Source: Cytobacillus firmus (lineage in GTDB: Bacteria > Bacillota > Bacilli > Bacillales > Cytobacillaceae). From it: a DNA stretch of 64,000 nucleotides. Shown here piece after piece: positions 1 through 9,326 of this stretch (position 1 is its first letter; every line of letters begins with the position of its first letter). The notes below the pieces were generated by a model. The model saw only the letters and a program-made list of their open reading frames with translations. It ran no database searches and was not told the origin of the DNA. Where the stretch lies: contig NZ_JAMBOJ010000014.1 of the NCBI RefSeq assembly GCF_023715565.1, positions 1-64,000 on the forward strand, written 5' to 3'. The position numbers and the translations under genes were made by a program.

Positions 1-1
1 G

Positions 2-70
2 TCCAGAAATGGCCTAGAAGATGACCTCGGAGAGGTCTATCATCATCTGAAAATGCTTCAAAGCCAATAA
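2..70 (+). CDS. 3' end of a gene cut by the window edge
   Basis: An open frame enters from the left edge and stops at TAA 68-70. It encodes 22 residues ending in EVYHHLKMLQSQ, with protein-like composition, and is followed at once by two terminator hairpins. The fragment is too short to identify the product. Confidence 0.5.
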   Translation, partial: SRNGLEDDLGEVYHHLKMLQSQ

Positions 71-83
71 AATTCAAAAAAGA

Positions 84-117
84 GGTCCGGAATGAGACTA
101 TTCCGAACCCCTTTTGT
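84..117 (+). terminator. Rho-independent terminator
   Basis: GGTCCGGAAT (84-93) pairs with ATTCCGAACC (100-109) with one mismatch, followed by CCTTTTGT. It ends the partial gene at the window start. Confidence 0.65.
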
Positions 118-128
118 CTACAAACTGC

Positions 129-160
129 CCTGACCTCAACGTAGGTCAGGTTTATTTTTG
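129..160 (+). terminator. Second rho-independent terminator
   Basis: Perfect stem CCTGACCT (129-136) / AGGTCAGG (143-150) followed by TTTATTTTTG. It is a backup to the hairpin just upstream. Confidence 0.75.
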
Positions 161-436
161 ATTATTAAGCTAGTGAAAAATGGGCATATTATCTAAAATT
201 TATAAAGTTTATAGATTAAAAAATATTTTTTTGAAAATGAAAAAATGTCTTCTTCTAAAAGTCATCCTATGTCATAATATAGGTAATAATAATAGCATTT
301 TTTAGGTGGAGTCTGTCACAAAGGGGCAATTATGTCCTTTTGAGGGAGGCTTTTTTATTTGCAGCCTAATTATAAAACGAAGAAGGTGCTGTTTATGTAT
401 GGTATTAAACTTTAATTGGAAAGGAATGATCTATAT
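161..436. other. AT-rich leader region, no gene seen
   Basis: This stretch precedes the DUF1538 gene. It contains a weak hairpin (AAAGG 320-324 with CCTTT 336-340) followed by GAGGGAGGCTTTTTTATTT, which could be a leader attenuator, and a seven-codon mini-frame at 394 (ATG TAT GGT ATT AAA CTT TAA). I could not assign a known riboswitch class or a convincing promoter. Confidence 0.3.
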
Positions 437-1933
437 TTGAGTGTATTAATGCCTAAAATTAAAGAAGTTTTGTATGCAGTTCTCCCCATTACCGCACTTG
501 TAATCATTTTAAATTTGACAATTACCCAATTAGACTCTTTCTTGATTATACGCTTTATAATTGGGGCCATTTTAATCATTATCGGATTATCTGTTTTCCT
601 GCTTGGCGTGGATATCGGAATAACTCCAATTGGACAGATGATGGGTGCTGGCATGGCAAAAACAAATAAAGTATGGATTGTCATTGCTGCCGGCCTCGTA
701 CTTGGTTTTATCATCTCGATAGCTGAGCCAGATTTGCACATTTTGGCAGGGCAAATTGAACTGGTTACCTCAGGTCTTATTTCAAAGGGCTATATTGTGG
801 TTATCGTCTCAATCGGTATTGCGGCTTTGCTTTCTGCAGGCCTGGTAAGAATTGTGTATAACCTTCCATTGTATAGATTATTAACGATTTTGTATCTTAT
901 TATCTTCATTCTTGCCATTTTCACATCACCGGAGTTCCTGGCTATTTCTTTTGATGCTTCTGGGGCAACCACCGGAGCTTTGACGGTTCCGTTTATTCTG
1001 GCTTTAGCACTTGGTGTGTCCTCACTGAAAAAGGATAGCAAAGCATCTGAACAGGATAGCTTTGGATTAGTAGCCGTTGCCTCAACAGGCGCGATTATTT
1101 CTGTCATGATCATGAGCATCTTATCGAAAGCCGATAAGATTTCCGGCAGTCTTGAACATCATGATCCCTCTGCAGATATTCTTGGACCATTTTTAGATAA
1201 AACACCCATACTTGCAGGTGAAGTATTTTTGGCCCTGCTTCCGATTTTACTGATTTTTTTGCTGCTTCAGAAATTGATCTTTAAAATGTCCAAAAAAGCA
1301 GTTCACAAAATACTTAAGGGAATTGTTTTTACTTTTCTGGGCCTTGTCCTCTTTTTAGCAGGGGTAAATGCAGGTTTTATGGATGTCGGCACGGCGGTGG
1401 GACACAGCATAGCCTCTTTAGACAGTAAAGCATACATTATTATTATAGGTTTTATATTGGGCTTCGTGACCATTTTGGCAGAACCTGCTGTTCATGTGCT
1501 AACACATCAAATTGAAGATGTAACAAGCGGATATGTAAAAAGGAAGGTCGTCATGATTTCCCTATCAATAGGGGTTGGCGCAGCCGTTTCTCTATCAGTG
1601 TTAAGAATCATTATTCCTGAGCTGCAGCTATGGCATTATCTTTTACCGGGCTATGCCATTGCGATTGCCATGACCTACTTTGTTCCAAAGCTGTTTGTTG
1701 GGATTGCTTTTGATTCTGGCGGGGTGGCATCAGGCCCGATGACAGCTACATTTATTTTAGCTTTTGTGCAGGGAGCTGCAGAATCAATAGAAGGGGCCAA
1801 TGTATTAATAGATGGATTTGGCATGATTGCAATGGTTGCACTGACTCCTCTGATTGCCCTGCAGGTATTAGGTTTTATGTTTAAACTAAAATCCAAAAAA
1901 GGAGGCTTTGAAAAGGATGCACAGTCACTCTGA
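437..1933 (+). CDS. DUF1538 family membrane protein
   Basis: Polytopic membrane protein of about 498 residues built from two DUF1538 halves. The duplication is visible: AEPDLHILAGQIELVTSG near residue 95 recurs as AEPAVHVLTHQIEDVTSG near residue 348, each after a LxGVxxG segment and among many hydrophobic helices. The substrate is unknown; the family is generally regarded as a transporter. The start is uncertain. TTG 437 has GGAAAGG 12 nt upstream, ATG 449 is an alternative without a well-spaced ribosome site, and the frame is open back to TTG 416. The stop overlaps the following P-II-like gene, so the two are co-translated, and the neighbour is likely its regulatory partner. Family call sure, function not. 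Confidence 0.85.
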   Translation: MSVLMPKIKEVLYAVLPITALVIILNLTITQLDSFLIIRFIIGAILIIIGLSVFLLGVDIGITPIGQMMGAGMAKTNKVWIVIAAGLVLGFIISIAEPDLHILAGQIELVTSGLISKGYIVVIVSIGIAALLSAGLVRIVYNLPLYRLLTILYLIIFILAIFTSPEFLAISFDASGATTGALTVPFILALALGVSSLKKDSKASEQDSFGLVAVASTGAIISVMIMSILSKADKISGSLEHHDPSADILGPFLDKTPILAGEVFLALLPILLIFLLLQKLIFKMSKKAVHKILKGIVFTFLGLVLFLAGVNAGFMDVGTAVGHSIASLDSKAYIIIIGFILGFVTILAEPAVHVLTHQIEDVTSGYVKRKVVMISLSIGVGAAVSLSVLRIIIPELQLWHYLLPGYAIAIAMTYFVPKLFVGIAFDSGGVASGPMTATFILAFVQGAAESIEGANVLIDGFGMIAMVALTPLIALQVLGFMFKLKSKKGGFEKDAQSL

Positions 1934-2585
1934 TTTTGCCGGATTTGAATTAGTCTATGTGATTGTTGACTTTGGATCAGGAAGTAAAGTACTGCAAACT
2001 GCCAAGGCAAATGGTATTTCAGGAGGAACCGTCCTCCTGGGAAAAGGGACTATCCAAAACCGCCTCCTGGAGTTCTTATCATTAACTGATGTGAAAAAGG
2101 AAATTGTCCTGATGGTTGCGGATAAGCACACAGCCGATTATGCCCTCCAGCAGCTTGACAGGAAATTCAAATTCAGCAAACCAAACCACGGTATCGCTTT
2201 TGCCATTTCTGTTTGTAATGTGATCGGAGCAAGCCGCTGCAGAAGCGGAAATAGTGATCAGGGAAGAGGTGTAGATAAAATGATGTATCATGCCATTACG
2301 GTGGTTGTAGAAAAAGGGAATGCAGAGCAAGTGATCGATGCGGCAGCCGAAGCAGGCTCTAAAGGTGGTACGGTCATTAATGCTAGAGGGTCGGGTATTC
2401 ATGAAACCAGCAAGCTATTTTCAATGGCCATTGAACCAGAGAAGGAAATTGTGCTTATTCTGTCAGAGGAAGAAAGTACAGAAAAAATAGTATCCTCGAT
2501 AAGAAAAAAACTTAAAATTGATGAGCCGGGCAATGGGATCATATTTGTGCAGGAAGTCAGCAAAACTTACGGGATTTATAAGTGA
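1917..2585 (+). CDS. Tandem-domain P-II-like regulatory protein
   Basis: 222 residues containing two GlnB/P-II-like ferredoxin folds, roughly residues 8-100 and 120-222. Each has the beta-alpha-beta pattern with a GGTV loop motif (SGGTVLLGKG, then KGGTVINARG) and an EIVL strand. Canonical P-II proteins are single-domain and about 112 residues, so this is a fused pseudo-dimer. The start is ATG 1917, 10 nt after AAAGGAGG; it overlaps the DUF1538 gene by 17 nt. P-II relatives sense adenylate nucleotides or small metabolites and gate transporters (AmtB-GlnK, SbtA-SbtB), so control of the adjacent DUF1538 protein is a natural inference. The classical uridylylated tyrosine loop is not recognisable. 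Confidence 0.8.
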   Translation: MHSHSDFAGFELVYVIVDFGSGSKVLQTAKANGISGGTVLLGKGTIQNRLLEFLSLTDVKKEIVLMVADKHTADYALQQLDRKFKFSKPNHGIAFAISVCNVIGASRCRSGNSDQGRGVDKMMYHAITVVVEKGNAEQVIDAAAEAGSKGGTVINARGSGIHETSKLFSMAIEPEKEIVLILSEEESTEKIVSSIRKKLKIDEPGNGIIFVQEVSKTYGIYK

Positions 2586-2642
2586 ATGGCAGCCTGATTT
2601 AATGGCTAAATTAGTAGTAAATGGAAAAGGGGGCAGCAAAAT

Positions 2643-2945
2643 TTGAATATCTTTTTTGCAGTCACAGTTTTAATTTACACCATGCTACTCATTTTCACGT
2701 ACGGCTTTTCCATCTTAACTGATTTTCAGGAAGATAAAGGGGAGGAAATATTTGATAGGTCTTTTAAGAACGCCTATGTGATCCTTCTCTTTGGCCTTCT
2801 CATTATTTACACTCTAAACCAGCATCCCCATATTCCCATGGATTCAGATAAAACCTCTTATCTCTTGCTTGCAAGTAAATTTTTATCTCTGTTGACACTT
2901 GGCGTCAGCCTATTTATTTTCAGCCGTAAAAATTACAGCCTGTAA
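2643..2945 (+). CDS. Small membrane protein of unknown function
   Basis: 100 residues with about three hydrophobic helices: residues 3-25, an acidic connector (DFQEDKGEE), then near 48-62 and 78-95. The start is TTG 2643, 7-8 nt after AAAGGGGG. It follows the P-II-like gene after 57 nt in the same direction and may belong to that operon. I do not recognise a family. Nothing in the sequence shows a catalytic or binding motif. Confidence 0.6.
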   Translation: MNIFFAVTVLIYTMLLIFTYGFSILTDFQEDKGEEIFDRSFKNAYVILLFGLLIIYTLNQHPHIPMDSDKTSYLLLASKFLSLLTLGVSLFIFSRKNYSL

Positions 2946-3017
2946 CATCCTGAGATATTAAGATAAAGGTGTCTGACTTATCATGATGCTAATAATTATA
3001 TTTGAAATTTGTTTAAA

Positions 3018-3061
3018 ATACTGTCATAAACAGTATAATTAAAGGTGTGTAAGCGATTACG
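3018..3061 (+). promoter_or_regulatory. Operator-like inverted repeat and cre-like site before the VOC gene
   Basis: ATACTGT (3018-3024) and ACAGTAT (3030-3036) form a perfect 7-bp inverted repeat overlapping a TATAAT (3034-3039). Just downstream TGTAAGCGATTACG (3048-3061) matches the cre consensus TGWAANCGNTNWCA at 13 of 14 positions. The regulator of the repeat is unknown. Confidence 0.4.
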
Positions 3062-3077
3062 GGATGAGGAGGAGAAA

Positions 3078-3473
3078 ATGGGCAGATTAATTCATTTTGA
3101 AATCCATGTCGATGATATGGAGCGGGCAAAAAAGTTTTACGGAGAGGTTTTTGGATGGTCATTTCAGGATTGGAGTGAATATGCCAGAATGCCTTATTAC
3201 GGAGCAGTGACTGGCCATGATGAAGAGCTGGGCATTAATGGTGCTCTTATGCAGCGCCAGGGACCACCACCAGAAGCTAATCAGGCGTTAAACGGATATT
3301 CCTGCACAATTGGTGTGGAAGATTACGATACTGCAGAAAGCAAAATCCTTGAAAATGGGGGAACTGTTGCATTGCCAAAGTATGCTCTCCCAGGTATGGC
3401 ATGGCAAGGATACTACAAGGATACTGAAGGCAATATTTTCGGTATTCATCAGCCAGATGAAAATGCGAAGTGA
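3078..3473 (+). CDS. VOC (glyoxalase/bleomycin-resistance) family protein
   Basis: 131 residues, the usual size for a two-module VOC protein. The first beta-alpha-beta unit begins FEIHVDDMERAKKFYGEVFGW, and the second ends YYKDTEGNIFGIHQP, both typical of the superfamily. Such proteins bind a divalent metal and act in isomerisation, ring cleavage or antibiotic sequestration; the sequence does not say which. The start is ATG 3078 behind GAGGAGG; an upstream in-frame GTG at 3045 lacks a ribosome site. It appears monocistronic, ahead of the converging sstT gene. Confidence 0.85.
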   Translation: MGRLIHFEIHVDDMERAKKFYGEVFGWSFQDWSEYARMPYYGAVTGHDEELGINGALMQRQGPPPEANQALNGYSCTIGVEDYDTAESKILENGGTVALPKYALPGMAWQGYYKDTEGNIFGIHQPDENAK

Positions 3474-3514
3474 ATGGTTAAGACTGTTAGCACCTATGAA
3501 ACCATACATAAAAA

Positions 3515-3538
3515 AAGCCAGTCTAAAACGACTGGCTT
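3515..3538 (-). terminator. Rho-independent terminator of sstT
   Basis: AAGCCAGTC / GACTGGCTT with a TAAAAC loop. Read on the minus strand it is followed by a run of seven T, so it fits the end of sstT. Confidence 0.8.
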
Positions 3539-3544
3539 CAGTAG

Positions 3545-3576
3545 AGGAGTTCCTTTAAGGAGGGGCTCCTTTATTT
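3545..3576 (+). terminator. Probable terminator of the VOC gene
   Basis: Two-tier hairpin: AGGAG/CTCCT (3545-3549/3566-3570) enclosing CCTT/AAGG, then TTATTTAT. It overlaps the last codon of the convergent sstT. Confidence 0.45.
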
Positions 3577-4807
3577 ATGCGATTAGTTTTGAAATTTTTT
3601 CTTCCTTGCGCTTCTTCTTATATTCAGCAGTTGCTGTGAATAGAACATCTGAGGAAGAGTTAAGGGCTGTTTCACAGGAATCCTGTAATACGCCAATGAT
3701 AAATCCTACCCCGACGACCTGCATAGCTATGTTATCCGGAATTCCGAATAAGCTCGCTGCCAAAGGAATGAGAAGAAGGGAACCGCCTGCAACGCCCGAA
3801 GCACCAGCGGCAGAGACTGCTGCTAACACGCTAAGGATTAGAGCTGTTCCAAAGTCCACTTGAATACCTAATGTGTGAACAGCTGCAAGAGTAAGAACAG
3901 AAATTGTAACAGCTGCACCTGCCATATTAACTGTTGCGCCTAATGGGATGGAGACGGAATACGTATCTTCATCCAGTCCAAGCTTTTCGCATAAGCTCAT
4001 ATTTACAGGAATGTTTGCTGCTGAGCTCCGAGTAAAGAATGCTGTAATCCCGCTTTCTCTTAAGCATCTTAAAACAAGCGGATATGGATTTCTGCGAATA
4101 TTTAAAAATACGATAAGAGGATTTACAACAAGAGCAATAAAGAACATGCATCCTAATAGAATGGCCAGTAATTTGCCGTAATCCATCAGTGCAGATAGAC
4201 CATTGGTGACAATCGCATCAAACACAAGACCCATAATTCCGATTGGTGCGAAGCTGATTACCCATTTTACCAGGGTCGAGATGGCATCTGAAAAGTTTGA
4301 GAGCATGTTTTTTGTTGTATCTGCAGCTTTTCTTAAGGCAATGCCAAGAAGAATTGCCCAAGTTAGAATTCCTATATAATTACCATTGATTAGGGCATTG
4401 ACCGGGTTGTCCACCACATTAGTCAAAAGAGTTTTGAGAACTTCCGCAATTCCTCCAGGTGGTGCTACATCCTCTGCTCCCGGAGCAAGTGAAAGAGTAA
4501 CTGGGAAAATAAAGCTTGCCATAACTGCAACAAGTCCGGCTAAAAAGGTGCTTATACCATAAAGAGCTATAATGGACTTCATATTCGTCTTCTGGCCGCT
4601 TCTATGCCTGGAGATGGCATGCATGACCAGGAAAAAAACCAGTACCGGAGCTACTGCTTTTAATGCACCTACAAATAATGTACCAAAGATAGAGATCCAT
4701 CCCGCTGTCTTTGGAATAGTCAAGGCGAGGGCTGCACCTGCGATGATTCCCAGCAGGATTCTTTTGACCAGGCTGATTTCGTTCCACTTGCTGAATGCGT
4801 TTTTCAT
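3575..4807 (-). CDS. sstT: Sodium:serine/threonine symporter SstT
   Basis: 410-residue DAACS-family symporter that imports serine and threonine with Na+. Family features: about eight membrane segments, a serine-rich reentrant region ([15 protein letters not shown]), the transport core [16 protein letters not shown], and the second reentrant loop with [13 protein letters not shown]. The C-terminal helix has [23 protein letters not shown], highly characteristic of SstT. The start is ATG 4807 with GGAGGG 5 nt upstream; the longer frame to 4858 has no ribosome site. Monocistronic, with its own terminator at 3515-3538. Confidence 0.93.
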   Translation of the reverse strand: MKNAFSKWNEISLVKRILLGIIAGAALALTIPKTAGWISIFGTLFVGALKAVAPVLVFFLVMHAISRHRSGQKTNMKSIIALYGISTFLAGLVAVMASFIFPVTLSLAPGAEDVAPPGGIAEVLKTLLTNVVDNPVNALINGNYIGILTWAILLGIALRKAADTTKNMLSNFSDAISTLVKWVISFAPIGIMGLVFDAIVTNGLSALMDYGKLLAILLGCMFFIALVVNPLIVFLNIRRNPYPLVLRCLRESGITAFFTRSSAANIPVNMSLCEKLGLDEDTYSVSIPLGATVNMAGAAVTISVLTLAAVHTLGIQVDFGTALILSVLAAVSAAGASGVAGGSLLLIPLAASLFGIPDNIAMQVVGVGFIIGVLQDSCETALNSSSDVLFTATAEYKKKRKEEKISKLIA

Positions 4808-4888
4808 TGGATTCCCTCCGAAGTGTTTATTATATAAAAGAGAATAATGGCCTTTCACTGTTGTTGGACAGTGACATTTGTAAGTTTA

Positions 4889-4910
4889 ACACAAATATTA
4901 TAAATTGTGT
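4889..4910. promoter_or_regulatory. Inverted repeat in the sstT/glcU intergenic region
   Basis: ACACAA (4889-4894) and TTGTGT (4905-4910) are separated by 10 AT-rich bases, about 80 bp before the sstT start. It is operator-like; the regulator is unknown. Confidence 0.3.
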
Positions 4911-5097
4911 GTAAATTATTATATTGAAATATTTGCTAAAGGACTGTTGCTAGATAGGCTGCTGATAATATTGGTTTTAGTGGGTTAAATATGTGGAATG
5001 ATAATAAAAATCCAATAGTTTTTCGCTTGAGGAATAAGAGCTCTTATATAACTGCAACCTAAATATGTACATAAAACCGAAAGATGAGGTACACACC

Positions 5098-5952
5098 ATG
5101 ACAGGAATTCTACTAGCCCTCATTGCAGCCGTTTCATGGGGCAGCATTGTATTTGTCAGCAACAAGCTCGGCGGGGACGAGGACAGCCAGACTCTGGGCA
5201 CGACAATAGGAGCATTGTTGTTTGCTGTAGCTGTCTATACTTTTAAAAGGCCGGATCTTTCCAATGTCGTCTGGGCAGTCGGATTGATTTCTGGTTTATT
5301 CTGGTCGATCGGACAGAAAAATCAGTTTGGGGCGGTCCGCTATTTAGGGGTAGCAAAAACAGCTCCAATGTCCACCGGACTGCAGCTTATTGGAACCACA
5401 TTTTTTGGAGTATTCATTTTTAAAGAATGGGAAACAAAGATAAGCATTATTATCGGAGTCACCTCATTGGTCTGCATAATTATTGGTGCCATTCTGACTT
5501 CCCTGAAACAGGGAGATGATCAGGAACAGGGAAGGAGTCTCAAGAAAGGCCTGCTAGTACTCCTTTTATCGACAGCAGGATTTGTCGGGTATGTGGTACT
5601 CATCCGCTGGTTTGAAATTGACGGCTGGTCTGCCATTCTACCACAGGCAATCGGAATGCTATTAGGAGCATTCCTCATAACTCTCCGCCGCAGGCCTTAT
5701 AACAAATATGCTATCCGTAATATTATTACTGGGCTGATTTGGAGTACCGGGAATCTGGGATTGCTCCTTTCCCTTCCGAAAATCGGCGTGGCTACCAGCT
5801 TTTCACTTTCTCAAACAGGTATAGTAATTTCCACTATTGGCGGGCTTTTCTTTTTAAATGAGCGGAAAAGCAAAAAGCAGGTGTTTATGGTTCTTCTTGG
5901 CTGTATATTTATCATCGCAGGGGGAGTATTGCTGGGCTTTACGAAAAAATAA
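5098..5952 (+). CDS. glcU: GRP-family glucose uptake protein GlcU
   Basis: 284-residue sugar permease of the GRP (DMT superfamily) family, with about ten hydrophobic helices in two repeats. Recognisable features are the N-terminal GILLALIAAVSWGSIVFVSNKLGG and the GLFWSIGQKNQFGAVRYLGVAKTAPMS region. It probably imports glucose by proton symport. The start is ATG 5098 after GATGAGGT; an earlier in-frame ATG at 5065 lacks a ribosome site. gdh follows after 12 nt, the same glcU-gdh order found in Bacillus subtilis, where the pair is expressed in the forespore. A sigma-G promoter could not be defined here by eye. Confidence 0.9.
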   Translation: MTGILLALIAAVSWGSIVFVSNKLGGDEDSQTLGTTIGALLFAVAVYTFKRPDLSNVVWAVGLISGLFWSIGQKNQFGAVRYLGVAKTAPMSTGLQLIGTTFFGVFIFKEWETKISIIIGVTSLVCIIIGAILTSLKQGDDQEQGRSLKKGLLVLLLSTAGFVGYVVLIRWFEIDGWSAILPQAIGMLLGAFLITLRRRPYNKYAIRNIITGLIWSTGNLGLLLSLPKIGVATSFSLSQTGIVISTIGGLFFLNERKSKKQVFMVLLGCIFIIAGGVLLGFTKK

Positions 5953-6750
<798 letters not shown>

Positions 6751-6756
6751 ATGGAC

Positions 6757-6792
6757 AGCTCTTCTCAGTGTGAGAGGGGCTTATTTCTATTT
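6757..6792 (+). terminator. Rho-independent terminator of glcU-gdh
   Basis: AGCTCTTCTCA (6757-6767) pairs with TGAGAGGGGCT (6771-6781) using two G-U pairs, followed by TATTTCTATTT. Confidence 0.75.
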
Positions 6793-7154
6793 CATCATTC
6801 AGCCGGTCGCCTAACCATATTTTTATGAAGCGATATAAATAAGCCCGGCCACTTAAAGAGGCCGGACCTGAAGGGGTAAAGAAAAAGGGCTGTATGATGT
6901 TTCGGTACAAATTCATTGTAATATGGAAATGTTAACAATCTATGAACGGGATGCGGACAAATTATTAAATTATTCCGCTCATTGCTAAAAAGGTGAAAGC
7001 AGTTCCATTTGTACCGATATCCGGCCGGGCAGGTCGAAGGGAAAGACAATAATATCCATTTTTTACTTTACCATTTGGAACTCTCCCTTATTTGATTATA
7101 CAAAAGTATTCAGTAATGACTTTTAAAATGTTGTGAAAGAAAGTGCTGAAAACA
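6793..7154. other. Intergenic region without a recognisable gene
   Basis: It holds an inverted repeat CCGGCC (6845-6850) / GGCCGG (6860-6865), which on the minus strand is followed by GCTTATTTAT and could act as a terminator. An open minus-strand frame at 6795-7049 has no ribosome site and a non-protein-like composition, so I do not call it. Confidence 0.35.
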
Positions 7155-7155
7155 A

Positions 7156-7197
7156 AAAGCGCCAATCCCCTAAAGATTATAGGGAAAAGAGCGCTTT
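7156..7197 (-). terminator. Terminator of the 41-residue gene
   Basis: AAAGCGC (7156-7162) / GCGCTTT (7191-7197) with an inner CCCT/AGGG stem. On the minus strand it runs into TTTTTGTTTTC. Confidence 0.65.
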
Positions 7198-7205
7198 AAT
7201 TCTTT

Positions 7206-7331
7206 TTATTTTCTTTTCTGTGCCTTCATTTTATTTGCTTCCAGCTCAGCAGCATATTCTTCGTATGTTTTACCCTGCTTTTGGCTCTCAGATTGAATTT
7301 TTCTGAACTTATTATCATTAAGATTTGGCAA
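7206..7331 (-). CDS. Small hypothetical protein, 41 residues
   Basis: Very basic and acidic, helix-prone peptide (FRKIQSESQKQGKTYEEYAAEL, ending KAQKRK). The start is TTG 7331 with a strong GGGAGGTG 5 nt upstream; the frame stays open further back to 7406, without another ribosome site. A terminator follows directly. No family recognised. Its start region lies divergently about 75 nt from the sigma-B promoter of the catalase gene. Confidence 0.6.
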   Translation of the reverse strand: MPNLNDNKFRKIQSESQKQGKTYEEYAAELEANKMKAQKRK

Positions 7332-7407
7332 GTCGACACCTCCCTTGATCAAGAGTATTTTTTGCAAAGACCTGAACATTATTCGAAAAGAATGGATGTG
7401 CCCCACG

Positions 7408-7432
7408 GTTTAATTACTACTACAAAGGGTAA
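7408..7432 (+). promoter_or_regulatory. Sigma-B promoter of the catalase gene
   Basis: GTTTAA (7408-7413), 13-nt spacer, GGGTAA (7427-7432). This matches the general-stress sigma-B consensus (GTTTAA, 12-15 nt, GGGWAW). It leaves a leader of roughly 105 nt before the GTG start. Confidence 0.75.
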
Positions 7433-7544
7433 GTGGATATAGGAAATATTTAGTATGTGAAAAGAATGGCAATTAACAGAATCAGGGTATATTTTTCCAA
7501 ATTCAAACAAAAAATAGAGTCATTAATTAAAAGGAGGACTGTTT

Positions 7545-9194
7545 GTGGCAGAAAATAAAGATAGTCATAAAGCAAATGAGCAAGATGTAAAGCGTGAGAC
7601 ATTGACTACTCGGCAGGGGCACCCTGTAACTGATAACCAAAACATTCGCACCATAGGCAACCGGGGACCAGCGACCTTGGAGAATTACCATTTTATTGAA
7701 AAAATATCCCATTTTGACAGGGAAGAGGTACCAGAGCGTGTGGTGCATGCAAGAGGAGCAGGGGCATTCGGATACTTTGAGACATACGGAAAGGTTGGCG
7801 ATGAACCGGTCGAAAAGTATACACGAGCAAAGGTTTTTTCAGGTGCAGGGAAGAGAACGCCATTAATGGTCCGCTTTTCGACAGTGGCCGGTGCAAAGGA
7901 TTCACCCGAAACAGCACGTGATCCCAGAGGTTTTGCCGTAAAAATGTATACTGAGGACGGAAACTGGGATTTGGTAGGGAATAACCTTAAAATCTTCTTT
8001 ATCCGTGATGCGATGAAATTCCCTGATATGATTCACGCCTTCAAGCCTGATCCTGTTTCAAATGTGCCAAATCCTGAGAGGATGTTTGACTTTGTGGCCA
8101 GGACCCCTGAGGCTACACATATGATTACTTTCTTATTTTCCCCTTGGGGTATACCCGCTACATACCGCCATATGCAGGGATCAGGCGTTAATACATATAA
8201 ATGGGTAAATGAAAAAGGGGAAGCAGTACTGGTGAAATATCACTGGGAGCCGAAACAGGGAATCCGCAATTTGACACAGGAAGAGGCAAGTGAAATTCAG
8301 GCGAAAAATGTCGGTCATGCCACACAGGATTTATTTGAGGCGATTAAACGCGGAGATTATCCTGAATGGGAGCTTTTTGTGCAGATTATGGAGGATGACT
8401 ATCATCCAGAACTTGATTTTGATCCCCTTGATGATACAAAGCTATGGCCGGAAGATCAGTTTCCATGGCTTCCGGTTGGCCGCATGGTTCTTGATCGCAA
8501 TCCGGAAGATTACCATGCAGAGATTGAGCAGGCTGCATTCGGTACCGGGGTACTTGTCGACGGAATGGATTTTTCTGATGATAAGATGCTGCAGGGACGG
8601 ACTTTCTCGTATTCCGATACACAGCGTTATCGCGTCGGAGCGAACTATTTAAAATTGCCTGTTAATGCACCGAAAGCGCCTGTGCGCACAAATCAGCAGA
8701 GAGGGCAAATGGATACTCGTGATCCGAGGGAGTCTGGGGAAAATCCGCATATTAATTATGAACCATCGATAAAGGGCGGATTTAAAGAAGCTCCTGAAGA
8801 AGGCCGCACACCTCATCGGCCAACCTATAATGCAGCAGCCATGAGCGCTCCGATTGATCGGCCTAATAATTATGGACAGGCAGGTCATACTTACCGGAGC
8901 TTTGAGGATTGGGAACGGGATGAATTAATTAAAAACCTGTCTGAAGCATTGGCAGTTTGTGACAAACGTATCCAGGATGCCATGTTTGAGCATTTCACAC
9001 AGGCAGATGAAGATTATGGCCGCCGCGTGAAGGAAGGAACAGCGAAAGTTATGAAAGAATTGCAAGCAATGAGCGAAAAAGAGCAAGTGCCTGGCCGGGA
9101 TGCTGGAAGATCCAAATATGGGCAAGGATCGATTGCTCAGAACCAGGCAGCAAAAGAAGCAGTTGAAAAAAGCCGCGAAACAGATCCATATTAA
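7545..9194 (+). CDS. Catalase, KatX-like
   Basis: 549-residue heme catalase that disproportionates H2O2. Visible motifs: the active-site His in [14 protein letters not shown] (about residue 67), VRFSTVAG, the distal Asn in [11 protein letters not shown], and the heme-ligand Tyr region near 345. Typical small-subunit catalases are about 485 residues. The extra C-terminal stretch from about residue 480 resembles the spore catalase KatX of Bacillus subtilis rather than KatA. Start GTG 7545 with AAGGAGG 8 nt upstream. A sigma-B promoter is present 110 nt upstream, which fits a stress- and spore-associated catalase; a sigma-F promoter was not identified. Confidence 0.93.
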   Translation: MAENKDSHKANEQDVKRETLTTRQGHPVTDNQNIRTIGNRGPATLENYHFIEKISHFDREEVPERVVHARGAGAFGYFETYGKVGDEPVEKYTRAKVFSGAGKRTPLMVRFSTVAGAKDSPETARDPRGFAVKMYTEDGNWDLVGNNLKIFFIRDAMKFPDMIHAFKPDPVSNVPNPERMFDFVARTPEATHMITFLFSPWGIPATYRHMQGSGVNTYKWVNEKGEAVLVKYHWEPKQGIRNLTQEEASEIQAKNVGHATQDLFEAIKRGDYPEWELFVQIMEDDYHPELDFDPLDDTKLWPEDQFPWLPVGRMVLDRNPEDYHAEIEQAAFGTGVLVDGMDFSDDKMLQGRTFSYSDTQRYRVGANYLKLPVNAPKAPVRTNQQRGQMDTRDPRESGENPHINYEPSIKGGFKEAPEEGRTPHRPTYNAAAMSAPIDRPNNYGQAGHTYRSFEDWERDELIKNLSEALAVCDKRIQDAMFEHFTQADEDYGRRVKEGTAKVMKELQAMSEKEQVPGRDAGRSKYGQGSIAQNQAAKEAVEKSRETDPY

Positions 9195-9206
9195 AGATGA
9201 AAACAG

Positions 9207-9235
9207 GGCTGCCTAAAGATGGGCAGTCTTTTTGG
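9207..9235 (+). terminator. Catalase gene terminator
   Basis: GGCTGCC (9207-9213) / GGGCAGTC (9221-9228) with one G-U pair, then TTTTT. Confidence 0.75.
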
Positions 9236-9326
9236 TCTACGCTCATTCCCTTTTTATTGCAGGTTGGTAGGACTTCTTCCAGGTTTTGTAGAATATCTCC
9301 TTAAACTACATATCCAGGGGTGCAAA

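Noticed and set aside
1675-2010. Long minus-strand frames opposite real genes (for example here, 13997-14797, 31742-32134 and 22427-22816)
   Set aside because: They mirror strongly coding plus-strand genes, have no ribosome sites and carry serine/proline-rich shadow composition.
6795-7049. 84-codon minus-strand frame after gdh
   Set aside because: Composition is not protein-like, there is no ribosome site, and it spans a GC-rich hairpin.
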